DNA from: Nymphaea colorata
Lineage: Eukaryota > Streptophyta > Magnoliopsida > Nymphaeales > Nymphaeaceae
DNA length: 64,000 nt
Direction of reading: 5' to 3'
NCBI RefSeq assembly: GCF_008831285.2
Contig: NC_045140.1
Span: 14,681,796-14,745,795 of the forward strand
The translations under genes were made by a program, and so were the position numbers. The notes under the pieces are model-generated. The model made no database searches and had not been told where the DNA came from. It saw only the letters and a list, made by a program, of their open reading frames with translations. Below, piece by piece: positions 24,901 to 37,089 of this stretch (position 1 is the stretch's first letter; every line of letters starts with the position of its first letter).

Positions 24901-26892
24901 ATATCAAAATGAATAACTTAAAGTCAATGTTTAAGGCTTCTTTGACCATGCAAATCACGCCCATATGGTCCAAAGTTTTCAATTATTTATGCATATTTTC
25001 TATGTAATATTTTAAACTGATTTTAATATTTTTAGGTGACTCACAACTCAAGTCAGTGAATAGGCCAACTCACTGAATCGACAGTCTAACGATTCGCTTC
25101 ACTGAGAGCTCTCTGTCTCTCTCTCTCTCTCTGTTAGGTTAAAAGTCATGCAACAGCCATCTTCTCCGGTGGGATTCGATGACTCGGCCAACCACTTTCT
25201 GGGCGCATATACTCTTAAATTGACCATTCACCCACCGGGTCAACTACCATGGCTGTGGACCCAGACGCACTGGAACTCAATCTTGGCTCCAACTACAGCA
25301 AGTGGGTCAGACCTGGCCCATTTTCTCCGCGGCCTCCGCCAAATCAGGGCACTTTGGACCCGCGCCCGCTTACCAACAAGTAGCAAGCATTTCCTTCGAA
25401 AACGGAAAACGAAAATTGCAAAGGGTCGCTCAATTTTGATCAAACTTTCATTTAAAAGCTCATCGTCCGTCATATGCCAAATGCAGAACATTAAAGGGTC
25501 CTCTGGCAACCGTGACATTATATTATTATTTCAACAGTCTAACCTAAAAATTGGTTAAATTCATTAGACACTATAAAAAGTGTTTGTGAATCTACTTTAT
25601 TTTTTTTTAAATAAATTCATGAGAATAATATAAAAGAGTAAGGACAAACCGCCGCCATTGTAGCGCAGGGTTGAAGAGACCATGACATATTGGCCTGGCA
25701 TGGGCGCCAATAGCAAAGGCTATAATAGGAACATTTTGTCATCACATGCCTTCACCAACCTAATATGCTCTCCTTTTCCTCCACCAACTCCTCCCCAGCC
25801 ATTAATTTTTTTATTTTTCATTCGATAATATATATACACAAACAAAAAAAACTCGTCAAAGGAAGAATAAAAGACTAGTGTTGGTGCAAAAAGAATAATG
25901 ATACCCTTGGTGTCTAAGACTTGCAAACTTCTGGATGATTATTTTAACCAGCAAAATCGCCTCGTGGGAAGAAAATTGATTGCAAATGAGAAGTATTGTA
26001 TCAGGCTCTGGTTTTGGAATCTTGGTTGTCTGGCTATGCCAAATTCTAGTGGATCCGCTTCTGCCTGCTAATGTACCCTTTTGTGTTTCAAAAATCATTT
26101 TTCATTAATCTAACAACATACATGAATTAAAAATATACAAATGTATAAAATATAAAAGATCATGGAAATTCAATGTCCGGACTGATTTTTTTGAACGGAA
26201 AGCTAATGTTACTAAATTAGAAACCTTATCAAATTTAAATTATACGGCAGATCTTTGTAGTCTTTTTTTAAAACTGTAACGTTTTTAACATTTTGCATTC
26301 TTCTATATGATTGGCGTAGTGTGGGAAAAACACTCACGACGAAATATCGACGCACACTCTTTTCTACAAAGCAAATCATAAAAGCAAAGTATATAAATTC
26401 ATTACATGACAAAAAAAAAAAAGTCAAATCAGATTTATACATGAAATTCTACGAGACATTAAATAAATGGTCTTGGCTCATAAAATTTGATATAGGCATC
26501 AGTTTATTGTATTTTTTATTTTTATGTGTTCATGCATTTCATAGTTATGAACAATTAAAAACACCGAGGCATTAACACATATTTGAAAGACACAATCTAA
26601 CGATTATGCATAGGAATCTTCTTCTGGTCGTCTAATCCTTTTAACCTGTCTCCAAGCCTCAACGTTCAAGTGAAAAATGCAAAATCCAAATAAATTTATG
26701 ACTGGAAAAATTGTATTTGTACTCCTACAAAGTGTGATCCATAAATCAAAATTTGATGAATTTTGTTAGAAACGTATGGTTCGGAATGCTCTGACTCATT
26801 AGCAATCGTTTATGAAGCAATAATGATTCATGGTGTTTTTAGCAATGATCTATTTAATAATAGATTTTTAAGTTTTCTCTATTTAATAATCT

Positions 26893-26923
<31 letters not shown>

Positions 26924-28379
26924 AAATTGAAATACCAGTATTTGACAGTTACTTTTCTAACCAAATGATTATTTTTTTATTTTTTTGTAACGAAATGATT
27001 ATTTTTTTATTTTGAGATATTAAGAATTTTCGTAAAAGGTGCATTATATTGTTAAAAATCGTGGCCAAAAGACTGGTTACGGTAAATATAGGTAAATATA
27101 TTTTTCTCACTTTTAATGAGACAAAATAAAAATGACCATCTACCCATAGATGACCGAATAATTTCAATTCAATATATATACCTTCTAAGGAAATAAGGAT
27201 AGGAACGGGAATATAATTGATTGAAATAAGGACTAGAGCTTTTCTTGAAAGGCAAATTGATTAAGAAGGGCAAGGTGGTTCATGTAATTAAGAAACGTTG
27301 CAATTGGTCTACTGGTAAAATAGCTCCACACCGTTAGGCCAATCAGTTTGTGCCCGCGCAGTCCACAGTAAAGAGTGGGAGACCGACGCTTGATTAGAAA
27401 ACTGAAACACTCGGAAGGGCGTGGGTTCATCCATTTTGTTTGCTTTCCATTTGATCGTCGATTCAGTATGACCTGATCCAGAACCGGTGATCGGTGTCGG
27501 TCTTGAAATAAGGATCCAATCCAACGCTTCCGGTACTGAATCCAGACAGAGAAGCCACTAGTTTTTTTTCATAATAACATGAACTGCGGTGCAGCGCACA
27601 CAAGAATCTCAACGTGACGTGACTCTCCCTCGAAACCAAACCAAACCGAAAAAAGCGATGAGTTTGGCACGGCCCACACTCATAAATCACGGATATCTGT
27701 TCACTCTATCTGTTGGATAATTTTTATATCTACTGGCGGCATTCAAGTTTACATTTAAAGCCAATTCAAACTCAACACAAGGAAGGAAGAGCATAGCTCG
27801 TTGGGTAAGGCATTGACTACAAAGCTAAAATCACGATACTTTAATTGATTGGTGATTGGTATACTGTAAATTCTAGCAAAGTTGATGAAAAAAGTAAAAG
27901 TCATTGAGGGGTTTCTAGGCTTCTTTTATAAAGAGTGGAATCCATGGGTAATACTTGTGTGTGAGCGCGTGTTTGTGCCATGAATATTTGCTTAACAGTT
28001 GAACACCAATAACGGAGCCAACGTCCAAAAACATTTTGCCCCTTGTACTCAATTGCTTATAGCAGTAGCGGAGCCAACATAGGACTGGCGTGAGCGCCAG
28101 CCCAAAATAGCTTCACATCCCAAGGTACTAATTAGTACATAGTGTCCCATAGTTAAAAATTTTTGACTCAGTGTCCACGCTATTCCATTGTCTAATCATA
28201 CCTTTAGGAAGCGCATAACAAGGACCAGAATGCTTGTTGTCTGATGTCTTTCTTCTAAACGAAACTCACATCCCATTTCTTAGAGCCAGGGTTGGTCAGA
28301 AATTACGTTGCATCTCCATTTTACCCCCTAACCTGTTAAACCGTTATTATTATATTTATTTTAAAAATAAAAGTAAAAA
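21944..28379. other. AT-rich intergenic DNA with degraded repeats
   Basis: No gene was recognised. Visible items are a poly-A run at about 22270-22287; a GATCC/GGATC palindrome-rich block near 22720-22850; a block at about 24060-24345 ending TTGACATCTCTA, which looks like one terminus of a hAT-type MITE without its partner; a TC run near 25112-25132; (TA)n(TG)n at 26893-26922; a 30-bp duplication near 26961-27015; a box-A-like TAGCTCGTTGGG near 27795 without box B; and TAGCGGAGCC repeats near 28012 and 28066. Open frames at 25148-25558 and elsewhere lack motifs. Confidence 0.35.
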
Positions 28380-28782
28380 TGTAACACACTAAAAGTTTAG
28401 TTTTTAATTAAAGATTTTAAGAAATTTTTAAAGATTTATAAAAGAGTCATTATCATAAATGATTGTGGATTTACCGAATCAAGAGCACAAGCTCAAGAGT
28501 CGATCGAGTTGTTATAGTGGTATCAGAGTTGGTTTAATACTTGAATGTGTGGTCTTACACACATAAACACGTGTGCGTTAAGGAAGTGGATTGTAACACC
28601 TTAAAAATTTAATCATGAATTAAAGATGGTAAGAGTTCTTCAAAAGTTTATAAAAAGGGTCATTATCATAAATGATCGTCTTAGTTTTTAGTTTTTTTGA
28701 GGTTGGAATCGAAACTGCTAAGAAGAGAGTTAGAATCCGTCAAACTATAGATTCAAACCCAAAAATGAGTTGAATTGTTACA
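28380..28782 (+). mobile_element. TRIM/SMART-like miniature LTR retrotransposon
   Basis: Two related terminal repeats begin TGTAACAC at 28380 and 28592 and share the block TCATTATCATAAATGAT. The first ends near 28517 and the second near 28782, at TTGTTACA. Directly after the first repeat, 28518-28528 reads TGGTATCAGAG, the standard plant primer-binding site complementary to initiator tRNA-Met. A purine-rich tract (AAGGAAGTGGA, about 28580-28590) directly precedes the second repeat. The internal part is only about 75 bp and has no coding capacity, so mobility would depend on another element. The repeats have diverged and the first is shorter by about 50 bp. No clean 5-bp target duplication was seen, so the copy is old. 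Confidence 0.7.
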
Positions 28783-29043
28783 AGGAAAAAATGTATAAGA
28801 ACCGTTTTTGTCACTCATTTTATTTCAATGAGTCGATTCAAAGTCCAATTCTATAATGTGAGAATCTTAATTAATTTATAAGAATTAATTTCGTTACTTG
28901 GTTAATAAATCAAATGAATTATTTTTTCACGGTGGAGATGGAAAATCACATGATTTGGGACTTTCTGCGTGGTCCATGTGAAGAGGGTTCGTTCGAAATT
29001 CGAAACGCGCCCGTACCTAGAAAAATAGTGGCGCTTTTGTAAT

Positions 29044-29052
29044 TTAGGGTTT
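29044..29052 (-). promoter_or_regulatory. telo-box (AAACCCTAA) upstream of PGDH
   Basis: TTAGGGTTT on the plus strand is the complement of the plant telo-box. It lies about 310 bp before the dehydrogenase start codon. Telo-boxes are frequent in promoters of plant housekeeping and translation genes. Function at this site is inferred. Confidence 0.45.
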
Positions 29053-29357
29053 CCGGAGCCCTTTTCTCGACTGCAGAGATATTTGTAATTTTATGGTGTT
29101 TCCCGGCTTTCTTTCCCCTCCCCTTGGGCAAAGTTTGGGACAAAAGCTTCCGCCTTTTCCTGACGTACGACTGGGCTGTTACTAATCACAAGGACACACA
29201 CACCCACCAAATTTCTCCATTTCCCCAAAAAATCCGCTCTACGAATGCATTCGATTCGGGGGGCCTAAATTAATACCTCCCTTTCAATTTGCGCTCCCCT
29301 CAGAGCAAACCGCGCTTTGGAGAAGAGCAAGGGAGGCGAAGAGAGAAGGGAAAAGCC

Positions 29358-32300
29358 ATGGCCGCTATCTCTGCACCTTCTGTTCCTGCGTCCTCCTCCG
29401 TCAATGGACGGACCTCCGACGCTCCTTCCGCTCGGATCTCCTCTTCTATCTCCTTCCGTCCCAGGCCATCCCCCTCTCCTTCCTCCTTCCTCGGACGTCC
29501 CCTGAACTTGAAGGCCCCGCCCTCGCCCGTCATTAGGCGCGTCTCCCCCCGGGACTTCGCGATCCGGGCTATCGGATCCAAGCCGACGATCCTCGTCGCG
29601 GAGAAGCTCGGAGAGGCCGGGCTCGAGCTCCTGCGGAGCTTTGCGAATGTCGACTGCTCGTACAACCTCACTCCAGAGGAGCTCTGCGCCAAGATCTCGC
29701 TCTGTGACGCCCTAATCGTCAGGAGCGGAACGAAAGTGACGCGGGAGGTGTTCGAGGCTGCGCGGGGCCGGCTGAAGGTCGTCGGCAGGGCCGGGGTCGG
29801 GATCGACAATGTGGATCTGCAAGCGGCGACGGAGAGCGGGTGCCTTGTGGTGAACGCTCCGACGGCGAATACTGTTGCTGCTGCTGAGCACGGGATCGCT
29901 CTCATGGCGGCGATGGCGAGAAATATCGCTCAAGCCGATGCTTCCATGAAAGCCGGTATTACCTCTGTTTCTGCTTTGCGTTTTGATTCTTTAAGCACTT
30001 ATTACTTTCTGATTTTCCTCTTCTTTTCTTGGATAGTATGATAACTACAAACCTTTGATGGCTAACAAGGGAAAAGTTGTTCCTAGAGATCTGAAAATTT
30101 CTGGATATATCGTCATTTTGTTCTGGTTTAGCTTGTTTAGTCGAAGCTGTAAAACACTCGTCGGCCCCGTTCATGATTTTTGCAACGGTTCATGAATGTG
30201 ACGAAAATGATAACGTAAAGAAGCAGCTAGTGTTTCAGCTTTTTCTTTCTATATATATATATATATATATAATCTAGTTGTTTATTTACACTCAGGCGCT
30301 TTCCGGACGAAAATTTCTTTCTCTGTTTATTCTTAGGAAATGACTAGAGAAGAAGGATGTTAGTTAAAAATAGCTTATGGGTGAGATGAAATACTGTGTT
30401 TATTGAAGAAAGTATATTTTGGCCGTTGTTTGTCGATGTAGCTATGCTCAGCTTTTCTCTTTGTGAGTGATACTAGAAAGGGACTATGCTACGCAATTCA
30501 TATGCATGTTCAGCGGGCGATCTCTGGGCTGCTGTATAGGTGTCTAGGGTGCTTGTAAGTTTTTGACATCCCGGTAAAGTTTGAGTACGTGTAGCCGTGA
30601 CCTATCGAGGTTTTTCCTCTGTTAGTCTGTCTTCTGTGAAGGATAAGCTTCCGGCAATCAAATGGACAAGTGTGATCCGTGAAAATTTCGTGTATTGACT
30701 TAATGTTTTCTTCAATCGTTTGCCTCCATCTTCGTAATTTTTCTAGTCATTGCGACCTTATATTTTGCTTATATTAGCGGTGCTCCAACTTGACGACACG
30801 CTTATGGAAAGATAGCAGGATTCTTATCTAGACAGCAAAAATGTCACTGAGAAGCCATCAGCAATGGATGACGTTGATCCAGGAGCATCATGAAAAAATC
30901 GGTATGGGTTGCAAAATTCTTCGATTAGATACATCAGTGTGTCAGATCAGGGGAAATGGGATGTTCTGTCCTGAACTTGTTATGACGCCCTTATGTTTAT
31001 GCTTCTCAGCAACTCTGCTCCATTCTCCCTTGAACCGGAATCCGAGCATCTACGGTTTTGGATAGAACCTATCTGCCGTCTATCGACATGCAGAGTTTAC
31101 AAGTCAGTGTTCTCGATCGAGCAACGCATGATTAATCGGAATTATTTGCTTTCCGGTAAAGTGAGCCGTCAGAAAAATTTTGTTGTTGCTAAGTGAGTCC
31201 TTTGATATGAATCATAATGTGGTGTTAGCCTGCATTTGCATCGGAATCTTACGTGTTCATATTTTCTTCATCTAATATGTAGGTCTAGTTGCATCGGGTG
31301 GTATCGTATGCACGCTTGTGCGGACCTGATGGTCTATGCACTTTTATGATCACTTGTTCCTTCGTTAGTCATTTGTTGTTCGTCGTTTTTGCTTGTGCAT
31401 TGTATGCTGTTTGCATGTATACATTTCTTCTCTGTGTCCCAGCGTGGAGTCCTCTCGAGGATGAAATCTGGTCGAATTATTTGATTATGCACTCTGTTTG
31501 TTGTTCATTGTGCCTATGGCATTCTTTTAAGTTGATTTGCTGCGTTTGCCACTGATTCCTTGCTGTATATTCTTCCTTCCTCCCTCAGTCATATTGATGT
31601 CTGGTGGTTGTAAATATATTTTTTTCATTGACTTTATTTTGTGTGGATCAGGGAAATGGCAAAGAAACAAGTTTGTTGGTGTTTCCCTTGTTGGGAAAAC
31701 ATTAGCCATTATGGGATTTGGCAAAGTTGGAAGTGAGGTGGCAAGACGTGCAAAGGGCCTTGGGATGCATGTAATTGCACATGATCCGTATGCTCCATCT
31801 GACAGAGCGCGTGCAATTGGTGTTGAACTTGTCGGCTTTGATGAAGCAATATCAACCGCAGATTTCATCTCGCTACACATGCCATTAACCCCTTCTACTT
31901 CAAAAATGTTCAATGATCAATCCTTTGAAAGAATGAAAAATGGTGTGCGCATTATTAATGTTGCAAGGGGTGGTGTGATTGATGAAGATGCACTTGTTAG
32001 GGCACTTGACAGTGGCAAAGTTGCTCAGGTTAATCTTGATATCTGTTAAATGTTTGGTTTTGCTCACATTGTTAATTTGGTTAACTTATGAAATTTCAGG
32101 CTGTTTTGCTCATTTTTTTCATGTTGATAAATATTCATGCCATGCCATATTTCCACAGTAGATGCCTTTTATGTCCTTTCACATTAAAATGGTGTATATG
32201 TCGATGCATTTGTGCATATTCTAAATGCAATCAGGAGATGTGCTTGGTGATTTGTTGGTCTTACTAAAACAAATTTCTGCCTCTACATGTATATTTGTCT

Positions 32301-33446
32301 CCATCTTCAGTGAATGAAATTTTTGCTTGAAACAGGCAGCACTGGATGTATTTACAAAAGAGCCACCTGCTCAGGATAGCAAGCTAGTGCAGCATGAGAA
32401 AGTTACAGTAACACCTCACCTTGGGGCCAGCACAATTGAAGCTCAGGTTTGGGTTTCCTGTTTCTTTGTTTCTTCATCTTTCCTGCACCATGACAGCAGA
32501 GTGCACTCATTGTATGTTTGGGGTCGCCTTTTCCTTCTGTTGCCCTGATTCAGACCTTAACTTATTTACCACAAAACTCTCCAGGAGGGTGTTGCCATTG
32601 AAATTGCAGAGGCTGTTGTTGGAGCACTGAAGGGTGAACTTGCTGCCACTGCTGTGAATGCTCCTATGGTTCCTGCTGAGGTGAAAAACTGCTCTTTCTG
32701 CTTCCTCCATGTATAGACAACCGATGGCATCTTCAATGTTTCGGGTTCATATTTCTCATTTTCAAATATGGCAGGTCTTGTCAGAGCTGGCACCTTACGT
32801 CATTCTGGCAGAGAAGCTTGGCCGCCTGGCTGTGCAATTGGTAGCAGGAGGAAGTGGTGTAAAAGCGGTCAAGGTTGTATATACATCGGCCAGAGATCCT
32901 GATGATCTAGACACGAGGCTACTCCGAGCAATGATCACAAAGGGCATCATAGAACCCATCTCAAGCACCTTTGTCAACCTGGTCAATGCTGATTTCACAG
33001 CCAAACAAAGGGGCCTAAGGATTAGCGAGGAAAGGATTGTTCATGATGGCTCGCCAGAGGTCCCCCTTGAATCAATTCAGGTGCAGATTGCCCATGTGGA
33101 GTCCCGATTTCAGAGTGCCATCTCTGATTCTGGTGAGGTGAGAGTTGAAGGCAAGGTGAAAGATGGGATCCCTCACCTGACACTTGTAGGATCGTTTAGT
33201 GTGGACGTCAGCCTTGAAGGAAACCTGATCCTGTGCAGGCAGGTCGACCAGCCTGGTATGATTGGTAAAGTTGGTAGCATTCTGGGTGATGAGAATGTCA
33301 ATGTTAGTTTTATGAGCGTGGGAAGGATAGCACCTAGGAAGCATGCCATCATGGCCATTGGTGTGGATGAGGAACCTGAAAAGTCTACTCTGAAGAAGAT
33401 CGGTGACATACCAGCCATTGAAGAGTTTGTGTTCCTCCAGCTATAG
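29358..33446 (+). CDS. PGDH: D-3-phosphoglycerate dehydrogenase, chloroplastic (five exons, complete)
   Basis: The enzyme oxidises 3-phosphoglycerate to 3-phosphohydroxypyruvate with NAD+, the first step of the plastid phosphorylated serine pathway. Exons are 29358-29955, 31652-32028, 32336-32446, 32585-32680 and 32775-33446 (stop TAG); all introns are GT-AG and phases close to give 617 residues, the usual length for plant type I enzymes. Residues 1 to about 72 are rich in Ser, Ala, Pro and Arg, as in a plastid transit peptide. The catalytic core starts at [14 protein letters not shown]; the nucleotide fold has GFGKVGSEV (221-229); catalytic Arg305 (INVARGG), Glu334 (DVFTKEP) and His353 (TPHLGAST) are present. 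The intervening allosteric domain and a C-terminal ACT domain (about 541-617, starting [18 protein letters not shown]) follow. Exon 1 is far more GC-rich than exons 2-5. The start ATG sits in a good context (AAAGCCATGGCC). The paralogue number cannot be assigned. Confidence 0.97.
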
Positions 33447-34942
33447 ACGTAAACAGGGGGAGAGGTATTAATGCGAACTATAAGATACCCATTTTTCTCA
33501 TTATAGGGTACGCTGTAATTGTCTCCTGTGAGTCAATAGGCTTGGCTCTTTCTTAGTTTTTTGTTTCTTCTCTCCTTGACCAAGTTTTCCATTTTCATAT
33601 GCTGCTGTGCAGTAAATATATGGGTGACGTGTCCGAGGTATGTGACATTATGTTCCTGAAAATAAGAGAGCAATGAGTATCATTTTGTATTAGCTCTAGT
33701 TTTTTTCATTGATTTCTTCCGCTGTGGACTTAAAACTTTTGCTATTACCTTTTTTCTTTTTAAATACTGTGAATCCTCTTAGCTACTGAGTATAGGCTTG
33801 TTCTCTACCAACGATTAAAAACCCTTTGCAGGTGCCGACCACCTGACACGATAAGATAAGCTGTGGATGTGGCTTCCGCTTTCTCTGGGACTCACGGTTC
33901 TTAACATGCTTCCGAACTCTGTTTTTGCAACTTGCCCTTGATTGGCGGTGGTTTTGTTATTACGTACTTATGCCTTTAGTTTCCTATCAAGTAGTATCTG
34001 GTGCATCGCTTGTCTAGATAGCTATACACCATGTACATTATGAATGCTCAAGGCCTTCCACATTGAAAAGGTTCAAGAGTTCCACGAACAGGCCACGCAT
34101 CATTTGAACAGGGCGAGGTAGTAAAAAGTTTCCCGGTAAGAGTACTTGAGAAATACAGCACGGTGGACAACCATCTTTGGTGCCGAGAGGGTGGAGAATT
34201 GTAAGAAAAATGCTCACTAAATCTCACTGCTTCTTTGATATTTGTAGTTTAAATTAGAAAGAGTTGGATCCTTGAAGTGAAGGAACGGGAGGGTTCAGAT
34301 CGGAAGAAGAATAGAGCTTCGGATCCACATTCAGGAACGTCCCTCCCTCTCGCTTGAGACGCAATTCTGTGCCAAAGCTGAGGGTAAATTTCCTGGAATG
34401 GTTCTCAGAGAGGGAATCCAGCCCTCATCCGACTCATCCCTACCCTTAAAACTTCAACTTGCACAACAACTAGACACATTCCATCGCGGTGGGAGACGAC
34501 GCAAAGGTGGCCATGACAAGTACCTTTTCAAACAAAAGTATAACGTGGGTGTTGAAGACACTGGGTTAGGAGTGCAACACCGTTCCGACGCACTGTTAAC
34601 CGTGGTCTTGATGCATTGGTCGTAAGTGCATCCTCCTCTCCAATCCGCTTTTCTCTTAAAAACAAAGTCAAGAAACACTGCACTGGGGAGTACGGCACCC
34701 TTGCCGCTGCGTTAGTTTGTGAACCCATGGTCTGTAGTAAGTTTTGCGTTGTGATTATAAAGTGAAAACCGGATCACGTCCCCTCAAAGACATCTAGGGA
34801 TGTAACTGGTTCGGAGACAGGTCAGCTCCGCCGTTTATCATACCCTATTTAGTCTACAGATTCAGGTTTGAACTTGAAATTTTGATACCAAAAATGTTCA
34901 ATTAAAAGTTTACATATATGTTTTCTTGACCTAAAGATTTGG
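33447..34942. other. PGDH 3' UTR and intergenic DNA
   Basis: The first few hundred bases are the presumed 3' untranslated region. At 34398-34728 short open frames exist on both strands without motifs. TAGGGATGTAACTGG at about 34795 resembles a hAT-type MITE terminus, but it has no partner consistent with a target duplication. Confidence 0.4.
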
Positions 34943-34950
34943 CTCTTTGC

Positions 34951-35301
34951 TAAGCCTAGGTATCAGACCGGGCCGCCGTACCCGCCCCGATCAGGCCCGG
35001 GCTCGGGTCGAAAAACAGGCTATCGGGCCGGGCTCGTCTCGGCTCGTTAATAATTTATAAAAAATAATTTTTATTATTTTTTAAACTTAATAATATGTAT
35101 TTTACAATTAAAATATATTTTATATTATTAAAAATAATTATTTTATAATTAAAAATGTTTTTTATTATGGAACGGGCCGAACTGAGCCGGGCCCGACGGG
35201 CCGTCCCGGGCCGGGACCCAGGCTATCGGGCTGGGCCCAGGCCCGACAGGCCGTTTCGGGTCAGGTCTTACCGGCCCGGCCCGGCCGGATGCTCACCCCT
35301 A
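34951..35301. mobile_element. hAT-type MITE (351 bp) with perfect 8-bp target duplication
   Basis: The element is flanked by identical octamers CTCTTTGC at 34943-34950 and 35302-35309, the target-duplication length of hAT elements. Its left end reads TAAGCCTAGGTATCAG and the complement of its right end reads TAGGGGTGAGCATCCG; over the first 24 bases the two agree at 16 positions, including CGGGCC. Both arms are made of GGGCC/CCCGG words and enclose an AT-rich core of about 120 bp (35047-35168) that is also partly self-complementary. There is no coding capacity. The exact target duplication suggests that the boundaries are right and that the insertion is not very old. Confidence 0.85.
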
Positions 35302-35309
35302 CTCTTTGC

Positions 35310-37085
35310 ATGGTCTGGATAACATTGGTTTAAATTGGCCCTAAACAGTAAAACTAATCTGGCAATTGTGTTTTATGAGGGTTGCCTATTATTTTCGTCC
35401 TTGACGTAGTGTTTCTAATTCATGAAATCTGTGAAGTACATAAGTATTTGTGGATTCACTACGAGTAATCCGTTTAATTTGTTGATGGTTTACTATGCCA
35501 TGTAAAATTAATTTTTAAAATAAAAAATATTAGCCGTCATCGACTCTATTACACATTTGAACCATCAACTAAGTTAATTGAATGACTCATAATCCATGAA
35601 TATGATCATCATTTCATAAATTAATTAAATTAACTGAACGGCTAGCTGACACACACACACACAAGGCCAAAATGTCCAGGCCTGGTCTGCGCTTTGACAA
35701 TTTTTTGTAAAAGGGAAAATCTCGAACACGAATCAAAAGGTAAAAGAGTAAATTTTAACTCGGACAGAACAGGAAGTGGTTAGGTGACACGCAGCGATGT
35801 TTTAAACCGCAAGCTTTGGGCTTATTGCTAGTAGCTTCGATGTTACCATACGTTCAGAAAGGCATGATTGTACGTAAAGATATATACAGCAATCTGTATA
35901 GTTGTCTGATTTTTTTCAGATTGGCATGACTTGTCTGTAGACTTGAGATGTGATGCTATCTCCTCACCTTTTACACTTTTACTAAAAACATTTCAACAAC
36001 AAAAGATCTCAATGCAATAAGTTTTTATTTATAAGAATTACGTAGCGGTGGTTTGATTGATAGAACATTCGACAGAAATAACAAGAGAAATGGGGCACAC
36101 AACAAGACGCGTGGATATGAATAGGCATAAGATCGATCAATCGCTAAAACATTTTACCATGATGCAGATCTAGAGGTGAACAGTCAACCTGGTTTGGCTA
36201 GCTCAGCTGGTCCACATGTTCCTGCATGATATGGGTATTTAAGTGCATTATGTACAAAAGGAAGCTTGTGGAATTACTTGTAGCATGTGATATGCAAGAG
36301 AAGTCTAATATTCAAATCCTATTATAAACTCCAAAACTCATGCGTTTTCATGAGCTGGTTCGCGGGTTAGCCTTTGAGGCTTGAGTTCATGCGATATGAC
36401 CTGATCCTAAGCTCGGTCTAGTGGTAAGAAAAGCTGATCTGGCTCGGAGTTCAGTTATAGTTGAAGCAATTAATACCTGCAGGATTTCGCAGACCACGTG
36501 TGCATCGTCATGCATAGTTTCAGTAAATTTGCTAGAGGACTGGGTTTGGCAATTGAAAGCAGCGTAGATTTAGAGCTATAAAGTGTAATCTTGCGAACAC
36601 AAAGCTCAAATGATGTGTTTTAAGGATAGGCGTCCCAGTGGAGCTGCCTATGATCAGGTGGACACACTTTGAAATGAAAAATTGTGTACTGTCAAGGACT
36701 CAAGATGCAGCAATAAAATGAACTGGACCCGGAAAGTTTTCTGACCTCTATTATCCCAAAGCCAAGAGGGAAATGGCCTAATTTTGGTCATCACGTCGTC
36801 AAATGCAAGAGGTACAGGCATATCAAATAGCTGAGTTGGGTATCTGATTGTACAGTGATGGCCAGGAGGACCGCTTCAGATGAACTCTGTTTTCGGGCAG
36901 ATTTCTGGTGCGGCCTGGGCCACGAGGAATCATAGGCAATTACACTTCATAAATCAAAAGCTTAAAGAGTTTCCCCGGATGTGTTCTCCACGGTTCAAAA
37001 CCAATAAATTCACTCTTGGATTGGTTAATTTGGGTGTGAAACAGAATTTTATAAGATGTTGAAAATTTAGCCATCTCTAATTTCT
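35310..37085. other. Intergenic DNA; no recognised gene
   Basis: AT-rich sequence with a short CA run near 35650-35662. Near 36175-36470 there are tRNA-box-A-like words (TAGCTCAGCTGG at about 36199 and GGTCTAGTGGTAAG at about 36415), but without box B at the right distance and without a foldable tRNA. A TAGAGGTGAACA word at about 36171 resembles a MITE end without a partner. Confidence 0.35.
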
Positions 37086-37089
37086 GAAA

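Noticed and set aside
27780-27870. tRNA-like TAGCTCGTTGGG head
   Set aside because: Box A only; the expected box B region is AT-rich and unmatched.
29300-29905. 201-codon minus-strand frame opposite PGDH exon 1
   Set aside because: It is the antisense shadow of a GC-rich coding exon. The plus strand clearly encodes the dehydrogenase.
34951-35301. CRISPR-like or rRNA-like reading of the GGGCC-rich block
   Set aside because: There are no regular repeats with spacers and no rRNA similarity. The paired ends and target duplication fit a MITE.
36175-36480. tRNA gene or SINE suggested by TAGCTCAGCTGG and GGTCTAGTGGTAAG
   Set aside because: No box B at the proper distance and no cloverleaf could be drawn.
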